NCBI GenBank assembly: GCA_014058105.1
Contig: JACGCM010001710.1
Span: 248,001 to 312,000 of the forward strand
Reading direction: 5' to 3'
DNA length: 64,000 bases
From: Kingdonia uniflora
Lineage: Eukaryota > Streptophyta > Magnoliopsida > Ranunculales > Circaeasteraceae
The notes under the pieces are model-generated. The model made no database searches, was not told where the DNA came from, and saw only the letters and a list, made by a program, of their open reading frames with translations. A program made the position numbers and the translations under genes. Numbering within the stretch: position 1 is the stretch's first letter; each line of letters opens with the position of its first letter. Of this stretch, positions 1 through 10,157 are shown piece by piece.

Positions 1-434
1 CTCATTCGTGACTTGTTTTCTAGAAGTTGGGAGGTCGAGGTCTATAGGATTATTGCTTTGATTCCAAAGGCCATCACAAATAGCGCGTAGCCTGTGGATG
101 TTCGAAGTGTAGTTCTATATGCCCATAAAATACTAAGTAGTTCTTTGCCCATCTGCCCTTCTTTTCATCGAGGTGTTTTTGTAATTTGGATTTGATACTT
201 TTATTGATAGCTTCGGCTTGGCCCTTTCCCTGGGGATAATATGGAATCAAAATAGTCAACTGGATCTTGTATTTGTGGAGGAATTTGCTATTGATAAACT
301 ATTTCCAATTATGTGATCTTATTATTTGTGGACAATCAAATCTGGTGATAATATGCTCCCAGAGGAATTTGATTACTTCATTTTCGTTAGTGTGATAAAG
401 TGGTATAGCTTCGACCCACTTGGTAAAGTAGTCT
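1..434 (-). pseudogene. Integrase, C-terminal half of core (gypsy)
   Basis: Minus-strand reading gives DYFTKWVEA followed by the integrase core around YYPQGKGQAEA, a close fit to the Ty3/gypsy motif with conserved Pro-Gln and Gly-Gln-x-Glu (the catalytic Glu region). The frame is interrupted. It is the continuation of the segment that ends at 2204, and only the inserted solo LTR separates the two. The start of DYFTKW coincides with the target-site duplication at 430-434. Confidence 0.8.
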
Positions 435-648
435 TGATGAAAGCATAATTATGATAATTTTAATATACCTGAATATATAATTTAGTCGTCCATTATATTT
501 AATTTTGGGTACTTATATGCATTTGTTTGAGTGTAGCTATTGGAGATGAATATTTGAAACCAATCCCTTAAAGTCAAGTAAAAGTGTCTCCAGCAGTTCA
601 TAGCACAAAAAAGTCAAAGGCACAATATATTTGGTCTCAAGATTGAAG

Positions 649-1163
649 TAGGGTTGTCAATAGATTGGATATAATCCGAAATCCAATTCCTTTTAAGGAT
701 ATGGATGTCATTTTTTCTTATCCGAATTCGATCCGATCCGAATAAGGAAGATCCAAAATAATTTCGGATTGGATTCGGATGGTGCCGAGTCCAATCTGAT
801 AAATATCCGATCCGAAGTTATATACCGATATATTTATATTTTATAAATGTTAATGTTCTACAACTATTATAAATATATTATAGCGCATCTAGCCTTGTGG
901 TTAAATGCTACTTAGTTCTTAAAACCCATAAAAGGTCATTGGTTCGAGCCTTTGTATCCATATTTTTATTCATTAAATAAAATTATGGTCGGATCGAATT
1001 TCGCATTCAGGCCTCTAAAAATAGTTTTGGACTGGATTAGATTCGGATTTAACCATAAAAGTTTTAGATCGGATCGGATCGGATATGGATATTACTTATA
1101 AAGTTTTGGATCGGATTCGGATTGTAGCAGATCTGGTCCGAATCCGATCCATTAACAACCCTA
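649..1163. mobile_element. hAT-type MITE nested in the solo LTR
   Basis: Terminal inverted repeats begin TAGGGTTGTCAATAGAT on the left and TAGGGTTGTTAATGGAT on the right (reverse complement). The flanks are eight-base duplications, gattgaag (641-648) and gaatgaag (1164-1171), with one mismatch, as expected of hAT. Both ends are full of short ggatcggat / gatccgaat subterminal repeats. There is no transposase, so it is non-autonomous. Confidence 0.85.
883..958 (+). other. tRNA-like segment (A and B boxes) inside the MITE
   Basis: A stretch resembling a tRNA-derived Pol III promoter: an A-box-like tagccttgtgg at 890-900 and a B-box-like ggttcgagcct at 941-951, about 50 bases apart. It could be a decayed tRNA gene or a SINE head captured by the hAT element. 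No clean cloverleaf is visible, so it is not called as a tRNA gene. Confidence 0.4.
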
Positions 1164-2203
1164 GAATGAAGAAATATATACACAAATATTCTTGGAGAAT
1201 AAGATCAAAGAAGATATTGCATCCAAGATTCTTGAAGATATTTTATATTGAAGATATATGTAAAAGTTTCCATAAATAAAGATCTCTACATCACTTAAGG
1301 GAATTATATGCAAGAATCTTAGGTGATTGGTTATAATATTAAAATAAATTATTGTGAAAATATCCTTTAGAATTTAATGTATAGTTTCTAAATTTGGGTT
1401 CCTTCTTTTATAAAAGGAACCTTCCCCCCATTGTATTTGGGCATCTCATATTGAAAGGTAAGTGAATAAAGTTAGTTTTCTTCCTTTTCTTCTCTTTAGT
1501 TTAATTTTTGTTAATGTCTTCATTAGTTGTTAATGCGATAAAGTCTGAGATGAGCGGCTAATCACATATCTAAGGCTAGGATGAGGCCTATTCTTGGATG
1601 AGTAATAGTTAGTGTTAATTAGGTTCTAATTAGTTCTTCTCTTAGTACTTTATAATTATTAAGTTAGTGCATCATATCGAAGGCTTTTCCATAGCTTCGG
1701 CTTGGTGTACGATAGCTTTGGATGCAAACAAGTGCTACTAGCCGTAGACTTGATTTGAAGATCTAAATAGGGTAAACACTAGAGAACTCACTCAAGCCAA
1801 GCCATGGTTGAGTTGATAATTCTCTAAGACACTCTTCACCATCACTTAAAAGCATAACCGCTAAATCTTTGACCATAGATTTAGTGGTTTATTTTACAAC
1901 ATCGTATGTGTCTTAACACGAACATATGATGGGTAGAGATATTAGGATCTATTTATATATCGATTAGTGTTTTGAACGGTAGAGGCCAAATCTGAACCTT
2001 AGATATATCTCTCTCATTAAGTTTTATAATTAGTTTTTATTTCTTCCTTTTAGATTTATCTCTTACAAAATCGTAATTCGGCCTAGAAAGTATTTGTTTT
2101 CCCAAACCTCCTTGTGGATTCGGTCCCACTCATTCGTGCTATAATTCGACAACCGTACTTTGAGTGGGTATTTTGCTAGAGGACCCCGAAAACCCTCTTA
2201 TCA

Positions 2204-2640
2204 AGTTTATAGCTACAAGAACAAACATCCTATTGCCAAATACAGGGTGAAATTGACCAATGATGTAAATGGCCCATCTTTTAAATGACCAAAGGACATT
2301 ATTGACATGCAAGTCAAGGGCTATACTTTTAATGTCTTGGGAGTATATTTGACATTTGTAGCATTTTTTGACAAAATCTTCGCAGTCTTACCACATTTTT
2401 GTGTGAATGCTCATTGTACTAGTGATCAACCTGAGACATGTACAGTATAGATTCCTTTGTGAAGCTTTCTGATTTTGATTTGGGCTTGTCTTTGTGAAAT
2501 ATAATTGATAAGTGGACCTCAACCAGTAATGTTGTATAGTATTTATTCATGAACCATGAATCGTGGACATTTTGCTAGTAGAGATCGTACTTCTTTATTC
2601 TTGGGGAGGGTATTAGAATTAAAATATGTAAGAAATGGCT
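2204..2640 (-). pseudogene. Integrase, N-terminal part of core (gypsy)
   Basis: Minus-strand reading gives WAIYIIGQFHPVFGNR followed by FVLVAI, the start of the integrase catalytic core (a W-x-x-D/Y-type motif), and it joins directly to DYFTKW at 434 once the solo LTR is removed. Upstream sequence (2300-2640) has the degenerate zinc-binding and linker region with several stops. Confidence 0.7.
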
Positions 2641-2680
2641 TTCTCCAATCTTCAGGATCTTCATCTACGGTAACTTAGAT

Positions 2681-3060
2681 TTACATGGAATAGCTTGTAT
2701 CGACACTGAAATATTCAATTATTTCAATGTCTAAAGTCCTCTTTTCACTGTCTTCGAGCATGGTTGCAATATATGCAAGTACGTCAGCATGGCAGTTTTC
2801 TGCTCTAGGAAGGTATGAAATTGTTATTATCTTGAATTTATTCATTTTATCTCTGATCAGCGCAGTATAGTCAACCATTTTGCCTGATGTTTTGAATGTC
2901 TTGCTGTAGTGGTTGGCCACTAGTAAGGAATCTACATAAACAACTATTTCTTCTGCTCCAAGTGCTAATACGAGCTCTAGGCCATGCAAGATAGCTTCAT
3001 ATTCCGTTTTATTATTTGTTGCATAGAACTTGAGTTTGATTGTTTTTTTAATTTTGTGAT
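2681..3060 (-). pseudogene. Second RNase H (archaeal type) of the Tat gypsy element
   Basis: Minus-strand translation has VYVDSLLVANHYS, then a MVDYTALIRDKM segment and ISYLPRAENCHADVLAYIA. This follows the D-S-x-L-V ... P-R-x-N-x-x-A-D-x-L-A pattern of the extra RNase H in Tat-lineage elements. The catalytic Asp (YVDS) and the late Asp (HADVLA) are retained. An open frame covers 2681-2989, and similarity continues upstream. Confidence 0.75.
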
Positions 3061-3339
3061 TGGATGGTGCAACGAGAACGATGCCAATCCCTGATCATCT
3101 AGGTCTAGCAGATCTATCTGTAAAGAGTCTCCATCATATACTTTTTGACCATGCATCTGGCTCTACAAGTGAGTCATCTGCTAACACCTCTTCGAGTTCC
3201 TCCCAGCCTGGGTCTTCAATGGGAAAATTGGCCAAAAAGTTTGCTATTGCTTGTCCCTTAACTGATATTTGTGGTTCAAAGGAAATCTCATATTCACCTT
3301 GAAAAATAGACTATTGTTAAACTTTTCTGGATTTCTCTT

Positions 3340-3600
3340 TTTTTGAAAGCACTAATTGGAGGGGGAATTTGGTGATGACTTTAATGGGGTATACCTGAAA
3401 ATTAGGTCAAAGCTTTTGGGAAGTATACACAAGGGATAGAAGTTGTTTTTCAGTGGTGGTGTATCTTTTTTCTGCAGGCATGAGAGTTTTATTGATGAAT
3501 TAGATGGGTTTTTCCACTCCATTGTCTTCTAAAATAAGAATAGAACTGATTGAGTCATATGTTGTCGATAAATACATTGTTAATGTTTCGCCTTTAACAG
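3340..3600 (-). pseudogene. First RNase H / RT connection region (gypsy)
   Basis: Minus strand reads EDNGVEKPI, a stop, then INKTLMPAEKRYTTTEKQLLSLVY. This is the RNase H region that follows the RT in gypsy elements (usual form: ...DNGVEKPIYYVSKTL..AE.RY...EK..LALV). The internal stop shows decay. Confidence 0.7.
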
Positions 3601-3929
3601 AAGTACTCATTATAGAAGGACTCCTCAAGTATCTTTTGTGATCTTGAAAAGCCAATTCATATTCCAGAGTCCAGATGATTTCCTGGGGTTATATTTTTGT
3701 CATAGGAGATGGGTTTTCCCGAAGAAGGAGGTAAAGAAGTTTACATCGATCAGACAACTTGGAGATGAACCTGTGTAGGGCGGCAACCTTCCCGACAATT
3801 TTTTGGACATCTTTTTTGGTTCGCAGTGATGGCGTGGCCTTAATTGCTTTGATCTACTCTAAATTGATTTTTAAACCTCTTTTGCTTACTACGAAGGATG
3901 TCGAAGATGGTTTGCTGATTATTGCAATG

Positions 3930-4602
3930 ATCCTCTTACTTTAGGCTTTTGCAGATCATGTCATCGATGTATACCTCCACGATTTTACCCAAGTGATCTT
4001 GGAATATTCTTGTGATGAGTCGTTGGTACGTGGCTCTTGCATATTTCAAGCCAAAGGACATGACCGTGTAACAGTAAAGGCTCATTTATGTTACAAATAT
4101 TAGTTTTTTCTTAATCTTCTTCGGCGATAAGAACTTGGTTATATCCTAAGGATGCGTCTATCATTAAAAGAAGTTTGTGACCTACCACGGAGTCGAGGAG
4201 GTGAGGAATCAAATGAAGAGGAAAGTTATCTTTAGGTGTAAACTTATTTGGTTTAGTAAAGTCAACACATACTCTGATCTTTCTATTCTTCTTCGGAATA
4301 GCTACGATGTTGGAGGCCCACATCGAATACTTAGCTTCTCGAATGAACCCAATATGAAGTAACTTGTCTATTTCTTCATTGACGGCTTCTCGGAGCCTGG
4401 GGGCTAGGTTACAACGCTTCTGCACTACATCCTTGCAGTCTAGTACAAGGTTTAACTTATGGCATGCAATGGAAGGGTCGATTCCTGGCATCTCTTGAAA
4501 TGATGATGCAAAGACATCGACATTCTTATTTAAAAGCTGAAGTAGGGTTTCCCTTCCTTCTAGTGAGTGTAGATCCAATAAAGGTGTTTCTCCCTGACCC
4601 AT
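3930..4602 (-). pseudogene. Reverse transcriptase (gypsy, Tat-like)
   Basis: The open part (4111-4602) carries the RT fingers and palm: NEEIDKLLHIGFIREAKY, CVDFTKPNKFTPKDNFPL and MIDASLGYNQV. After a frame break the reading continues with MSFGLKYARATYQ and the catalytic box VYIDDMI at about 3950-3975. The aspartates of the D...YxDD centre are present, but the frameshift near 4111 makes it non-functional. Confidence 0.85.
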
Positions 4603-4672
4603 CGAGCTCTACAAATTCAACCGCTTCAGCGTCATGTTGCTCGAACGTTGGAGGGGGTTCTTTATGTAATTG

Positions 4673-5104
4673 TTATGCTTTCAAGAGTTTGGATGTGTGA
4701 GAGTTTGTGGCTGTATTCTCATACATTCGTGGTACAACTTGACTCTCTTTGATTTCATAGTTACCATGATCTATTAGAAAATGTAATAAAAAATGATATG
4801 TCGAAGGTACTACTTTGATGGAGTAGAGCCAACTTCTCCCTAAGATTCCCAAGTATTTGGATTTAACATCGATAATAATAAATTTGATGAAGGTAGTCTT
4901 TGGTCCTGCTTGAGTAGGCAAAGTAATCTCCCCCAATGTCGATTCTTTTGAACCATTGAATCCAGTGATTGTTGTTGTCGAAGCTTTGACTGAATATTTG
5001 AGGCCTAGGACATCAACCACCCTTTTGAACAGTATATCAGCGGAACTTCCAGTGTCAATAAGGAGTGTGTACAAATAGTCATGTCCTACTTTGAGCATTA
5101 TCAC
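4673..5104 (-). pseudogene. Retroviral-type aspartic protease (gypsy)
   Basis: A 143-residue open stretch holds the active-site motif LLIDTGSSADIL, followed by GFNGSKESTLGEITLP and ILGRSWLYSIKVVPSTYH, the flap and C-terminal ILGR-W segments usual in plant Ty3/gypsy proteases. The catalytic Asp is retained. It lies between gag-like sequence (higher coordinates) and RT, as expected for gag-pro-pol on the minus strand. Confidence 0.85.
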
Positions 5105-5218
5105 TAATGGGTCATCATGAGGGTATTTGACATGGCTGGTATCGTAGTCTTTGAAGGAAATGTGATATGGGCATTTGGCCTTGCTGAAGCTGGGTAGAAG
5201 TCTAGCATATTTTTTAGA

Positions 5219-6934
5219 TTATGTTATTTTAAAGCAAGACGTGATCCTGTCATCCTTCTTTCGCTTCTTGCCTTTTTCAATCTCGATCATATAAAGATGT
5301 TGAGCTTGACCTGGGCCTTGCACGTATTCGTAGAGCCTTCCTGGCAAGATAATACGGTAAAAAATTTGTATAAGGGAGTAACAATTGTCAGTCTCATGGC
5401 TATGGACATTATGATACTGGCACCGAGGTTTATTTGGGACATCTGGAATTTCTTGCGGTTCTTGAAAGAGTTCATCCCTTTTTAGTATCGATAAGATAGT
5501 TGATATGGTGGTTGTCATAGGAGGCAAGACTAGGACAGGTCTATCTCTTTTCCTGTCTTTTCGTTTGACATTATCGTTGAAATGCCTTTGCTATTTGGCC
5601 GCAACATTGCTTGTTAGTTTTGTGTGTGGCGGTGAGAGCACGTCATTGGAGTGGATAATAGAAGAACTTTTTATTTCATCTTTCTTGGATCATTTGAGTT
5701 CAATGTAGTTATTAACCATATCGATCATCTCTGTGACGGTTTTGGGTTTGTGAAGTGTAAGTTATTATCAAACTTTAAAGTCGATGTGGAGAGAAGAGGT
5801 GAATGTCGGTACAGCAATCTTGGGATTTGAATTCCCTATTTTCCTTATTTCTTGCATGAAATGCTTGTAAAAGTTTGCCAAAGCTTCCTTCACGCCTTGT
5901 TCGAAAAAGAAAAGGAAATCAATCGTTATCTCGCGTTCTTTAGCATGTGCGTAATTCAATTAGAAAAGTCATTGTAATTGGGTTTAAGCTAGTAATCAAA
6001 CATTCGGGAATGGTATAAATCCACCTTAGAGGCTCTTCCTCGAGCCTCATGTTAAACAGTCAACATAACATATGATCAAGCTTGGAGTATAGGCTGACGA
6101 CTGCTTTAAAGTGACAGACGTGGGTGAGTGGGCCTGTGAGGCCCGCATATTAGTGATACTTTGGCATGTAAAAGTTGTCTAGAATTGGCATAACTTCGAG
6201 ATTATGGGAAATTAGGTTGGGCTTAATCCTATCTAGAACGGATCTTCGATTAGAATTGTCTGAATGTATGGCTTGAATCTTATTGTTCAAATCATCCAAG
6301 GTAATGAATTGATGGAGAGCGTTTGGTTTAGCTGTAGCTTGTGGATCAAAATCTCCTTATTCTTCTAGGCCCAATCGTTCCCTAACTAGTCTTCTTGAAG
6401 GTGGCGATGGAGTCTGATGACGTGTTTATCGAATTCTCTGAGTTGTCGAGGCTGGCGATGTAAGGCCAAAATGTTGGGATGCTCTATCTGGGCTCCGTGG
6501 TCAAGATCTTGAAGTTTCATTTTACTCTTCCCTCGGTATGTTCTCTCTCTGGGAAGCCCGTGACCGATGATTGCTTCAGGCTTGGGGAGGTGATCCTTGT
6601 TGACCAGTGAGTCAAACTTGTTACCTTCGTAGACTTTCCATTTCTTTTTTATTAGTTTGACTCTGTTGTTCCAGGGACTTCTTTCTCTCGTCCCTCTCAA
6701 CTTGGGGGCCTGAGCGTGAATCCTCTGATCTTCGAGTCGCTGGTTCCTGTCAGATTTTATCTGCTTCTGAAGTTTGACAACAACGTTGTACAAATTGATA
6801 ATTTCTGGTTTGACGGTGACTGGAATGTCCTCATTAGTTTTCTGGGTGCTAGAGGCACTTCTCAGGTTCATATTAGTCATAGAAATGATTGTGTATATAA
6901 CAAGATTTGGTAAAGAGAAAGTGGATTTTCCCAT
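5219..6934 (-). pseudogene. gag region of the gypsy element
   Basis: Several minus-strand open pieces (6386-6934, 5768-5959, 5219-5527) lie in the gag position. The first begins near 6934 just after the presumed primer-binding leader. The last holds CQYHNVHSHETDNCYSL, a degenerate CCHC-type knuckle common in Tat gag proteins. Frames are broken between the pieces. Confidence 0.65.
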
Positions 6935-6947
6935 AGACGACGCTAAT

Positions 6948-7459
6948 TGTAATGATATGTTTTTCAGAAGGGAAACTTTGCCAATACTTCAGTGAGGAGA
7001 TTGCAATTCTAAGCAAGAACACAATAGATTTTACGTGGAAACTCATTAAAGCCTGAGAAAAACTACGACCTCGAGGAGGGTTTGAAGGTGAAATCCAATA
7101 TGTGCTAGCTATTACAATTGCTAAAAGATAGAATAGATGTAAATAGTGAAGAATAACAGAGTTCTGGATCCCTTTTTCACATGTGCTTTACCTATCATTA
7201 TAATGGATACGGGCAGTTACAAATAATTGGTCTCCTATTTTAATGGGTAGTGGGTGAACTTTACGAATATTTTACAACGGCTCTATTTAACCAAGTGTAA
7301 CAGTTACTGTAAAGGGTAGAGGTCAGTAGGCGTGCACTTGAGATCTTATCGAATGATCACATACCTTCGACATGGTTGTACTAGCTTATCCTTGTCAAAT
7401 CTGAGGAATATGCTACTATACCTCCTTCTAGTGTAGTACAGATATAGATTAAGATGTAG
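6948..7459 (-). repeat. Presumed 5' LTR edge of the gypsy element
   Basis: On the minus strand the sequence before gag reads ...CATTACAATT followed by a mutated copy (TAGCGTCGTCTATGGG) of the TGGCGCCGTCTGTGGG leader common in plant gypsy elements. This places the inner LTR edge near 6948. The outer edge is not resolved: the 1.5-kb TRIM starts at 7460 and may sit inside this LTR. The matching LTR is outside the window. Confidence 0.45.
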
Positions 7460-7785
7460 TAATCCATACTTGCTGGGAGAATACTAATTAGAAGAATAAT
7501 CCAAAAGATAATGAAGAACACATTATAGAATTGGTGGAGAGGAAAATCTCTCCTTAAGGTTTCTTTATTGCTTACAATAGAACTCTTAAATTCTAATTAG
7601 GTTTTCTAACCTTAGGTTTGTCCTTTTATAGGGTACAAGGCCTATTTTAGAAGTTGGACTCCTATTACTAAATTAGAGTAATACTCTAAATAGAAATAGG
7701 AACTCATAATTATAAAACTAGAGAAATACTTTAAAATAGAAGTATGACACTAAATTAGTGATATTTTATAGATCCTCCTAGATCA
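7460..7785 (-). repeat. 3' LTR of the TRIM-like element
   Basis: On the minus strand it begins TGATCTAGGAGGATC and ends GGATTA. It is a direct copy of 8669-9006, including the shared stretches around ctaattagaaga and agataatgaagaacaca. Confidence 0.85.
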
Positions 7786-7800
7786 TAGCTCCCCTTTTTA
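7786..7800 (-). other. Polypurine tract
   Basis: The minus strand reads taaaaaggggagcta immediately before the 3' LTR start (TGATC). This is the expected plus-strand primer position. Confidence 0.75.
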
Positions 7801-8654
7801 GGAACCATGAGCTCCTGCTCAAGCTAGAACTGGAGATATAGGAACTTGGAAGCCCCCGTATCACGAGTGTACCACTTCAATTTGTTGAAAAGCTTGCCCT
7901 TTCTACTACTTCTGGTCGCATTCACCCCCCTCTCTAGAATATCGTACTACTTCAAAAGACTTTTTTGTTCAATCCATAGATCTTTAACCGATGGTAGGCG
8001 AGTGTCTTCTGCGGAGTCTTCATCTAGTAGAGATAAGAATATATAATCGCTTCCAGATCTGATAGCGGCCAATCATCCCTTAAAATCTATTGAAGTACTC
8101 TCCCAATGGCCATTAGGTACTAGTAATTAAAGATCAAGTCCCAACTCTCGGTTGTAAGACTTTAGCTGGTACTCGCAAGTCTTCCTCCGTAATAGTTTCT
8201 TGTGAATCACCCAAATCTTTAGACCTGTATTATGTTCGTGAAGTACAATCGGTTGAATATGTATAACCTACAATAATGTAGAATTTATTAGTATCGACCA
8301 TCTACAAAAATGATTATCCTCTTTTTCGGCATCTACAAATCCATAAAAAATGGTGATATAAATCTTAAAATTAATTTTAAGATCTTTTCTAGGACTCATA
8401 AACTTACCAACATCTGTGATTTCCTCAGATTTGGCATTTTTGGAATTTCTAGATTCATCATCATCCCCCTCCTTCTCTTTGCTCCCTTTCTTCTCTTCAT
8501 GATCACATCATCTATTGGAAGTAGAAGCTTTTGATATCTTGACGGTAGACACGATGTTCTTCTTCTTCTTCTAATTAGATCTCTTCCCAGATTACTTGAG
8601 TTGGTCGCATGCAGAGACCATAAACTACAATCTCCCAAAGATGATTGGAACAAC

Positions 8655-8666
8655 GCTCAGATACCA
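8655..8666 (-). other. Primer-binding site (initiator tRNA-Met type)
   Basis: The minus strand reads TGGTATCTGAGC, 11 of 12 bases identical to the common plant PBS TGGTATCAGAGC, two bases after the end of the 5' LTR. Confidence 0.8.
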
Positions 8667-8668
8667 CT

Positions 8669-9006
8669 TAATCCACAATTACTAAGAGAGTACTAATTAG
8701 AAGAACAATAAAAAAAAGATAATGAAGAACACACTATAGAACTGGTGGAAAGGAAAATCTCTTCTTAGAGTTTCTTTATTGCTCCATAGAAAAATTATAA
8801 TATAACTCATAAATTTTAATTAGGTTTTCTGACCTTAGTCTTGTCCTTTTAGGGTAGAAGTTTTATTTTATAAGTTGAACTCCTATTACTAAATTAGAGT
8901 AATACTCTAAATATAAATAAGAACCCATACTTCTAAAACAAGATAAATACTCTAAAATATAAGTATGATACTAAATTAGTAATATTTCATAGATCCTCCT
9001 GGATCA
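8669..9006 (-). repeat. 5' LTR of the TRIM-like element
   Basis: The minus-strand start TGATCCAGGAGGATC and end GGATTA match the other LTR, and the five-base duplication tgtag follows at 9007-9011. Confidence 0.85.
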
Positions 9007-9425
9007 TGTAGAGCATTATGCCTTACATCAAATGAGCGCGCTATTTCACAGGAGAGTTGATACATCATCATTGCCCAAGTAAGAAAAACATAACTTTTGT
9101 AAATCAGACTCCTTATGAAAAATTAATTTATGCTCTATTAGATCATTATACAGTGTACATTGTGACCAAGTAGGCTAAAATGAATATTGAGACCAACTTT
9201 TTGGTAAAATATTTATGCTTATACCACGCATAGTGTACTTAGAAAAAGAGAGTAATGTTGGTAATGTCTGCACTACACAATATTCAGTTTGTTGTCATGG
9301 ACTACTAATACTTAAGCCATGTATTTTGTCCGTGGTAAAAATTGGGACGGAAAATGTAGTGGCAACACTTAAAAGAGTCCATGGCAATCTATATTTTCAT
9401 TTAGTTCCACATTGCGCCATCAACT

Positions 9426-9674
9426 TGAAAGTTCCCAAGTTTTCTTGTTATTAAAAAAATCTCAACTTCTAGCTCCGGCAGCGGACTAGGGTTTACCTTT
9501 TTGGGCCCAACTTAAGTAGTTAGCATTTACAGACTACTTTTGAGGTTAATTAAAATTTTAATAAAAATCGTGATTTTGAGAATAACCAATCATCTCAGTA
9601 TTTAATTGGCAATATAATTAAAAAAAAATCATGATAAAAACTATTTTACCACGGATAAAATTCGTAGCATATAT
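9426..9674. repeat. Direct repeat, copy 1 (about 245 bp)
   Basis: It starts tgaaagttcccaag and ends gcatata. It is nearly identical to 12328-12576, with shared blocks such as tttttgggcccaac and taaaaatcgtgattttgag. It has TG...CA-like ends, but no PBS or matching target duplication was found, so LTR identity is not supported. The preceding stretch 9007-9425 holds no recognisable gene. Confidence 0.8.
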
Positions 9675-10078
9675 TTAGTTATGGATAAAATCTATATTAT
9701 AAATCTCAACGATTGTCCTACGTGGCGGTGGCAAAACTGACTGGGACAAGATGATGCGGCAAGAAAATGAGTCTATGTCTTTTATACTTATTGAAGAGTA
9801 CATTTACTATTTAGATCAAAAGTGATTGAAAAACCTTTTCTTCTTCCAACTGCCAAAGACTCATTAATGCCTTGGTAAAGTAAATTATTGCAGTTAAATC
9901 TTCATAAACACCATGATCATATCCATGATTTATCTTCTTTACATTAAAACTAAAACTCCTGAAACGTACTCATTATTTTTAAACCCATAAATCATCAATT
10001 GCCCATCTATAAAAATCCATGAAGCTCTCGCATAGAAACTTCCATTTGCATGATCAGGTTCCCTCTCTCTCTCACTCA

Positions 10079-10154
<76 letters not shown>
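10079..10154. repeat. (CA)n microsatellite
   Basis: An uninterrupted dinucleotide run of about 38 CA units preceded by a short CT run. The translated histidine-threonine string across it is an artefact. Confidence 0.95.

Positions 10155-10157
<3 letters not shown>

Larger units (their letters stand above)
435..2203 (+). mobile_element. Solo LTR inserted in gypsy integrase
   Basis: The segment begins TGATGA and ends TTATCA, the TG...CA form of an LTR. It is flanked by five-base target duplications, agtct at 430-434 and agttt at 2204-2208 (one mismatch). Removing it restores the integrase reading ...VLVAI-DYFTKW across the join, which fixes both ends. A TATA-like run near 1408-1416 and an AATAAA near 1464 fit a plus-strand LTR with its own promoter and R region. 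No coding sequence or second LTR is seen, so it is a solo LTR, about 1.25 kb before the nested MITE was added. Confidence 0.8.
1..7459 (-). mobile_element. Degenerate Ty3/gypsy retrotransposon, Tat lineage
   Basis: On the minus strand the domains run in gypsy order from about 6930 down to 1: gag with a zinc-knuckle-like segment, aspartic protease (DTGSSADIL), reverse transcriptase (YIDD), two RNase H regions and integrase. The second RNase H resembles the extra archaeal-type RNase H that marks the Tat lineage. Frames are broken by stops and shifts throughout, so no polyprotein can be made. A leader remnant next to a presumed LTR edge lies at about 6930-6948. The 3' part runs off the window. 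The outer limit of the 5' LTR is uncertain because a second element starts at 7460. Integrase is split by a solo LTR at 435-2203. Confidence 0.85.
7460..9006 (-). mobile_element. Complete non-autonomous LTR retrotransposon (TRIM-like)
   Basis: Two direct LTRs (7460-7785 and 8669-9006) flank 883 bp. The element is flanked by a perfect five-base duplication, tgtag, at 7455-7459 and 9007-9011. On the minus strand the 5' LTR is followed after two bases by a primer-binding site and the 3' LTR is preceded by a polypurine tract. The internal region has no gag or pol domain I can recognise, so it depends on enzymes supplied in trans. The LTRs differ by many substitutions and small indels, so it is not recent. 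Confidence 0.85.

Noticed and set aside
883..958. Functional tRNA gene
   Set aside because: The acceptor and anticodon stems do not pair cleanly; only the promoter-like boxes are recognisable.
1..7000. Endogenous pararetrovirus
   Set aside because: Protease, RT and RNase H alone would allow it, but a gypsy integrase, LTR-type leader and Tat-type extra RNase H show a Ty3/gypsy retrotransposon; no movement or coat protein was seen.
9200..9460. CACTA-type transposon end (cactacacaat, gggacggaaaatgtagtgg)
   Set aside because: The phrases resemble CACTA termini, but no paired inverted end or 3-bp duplication was found.
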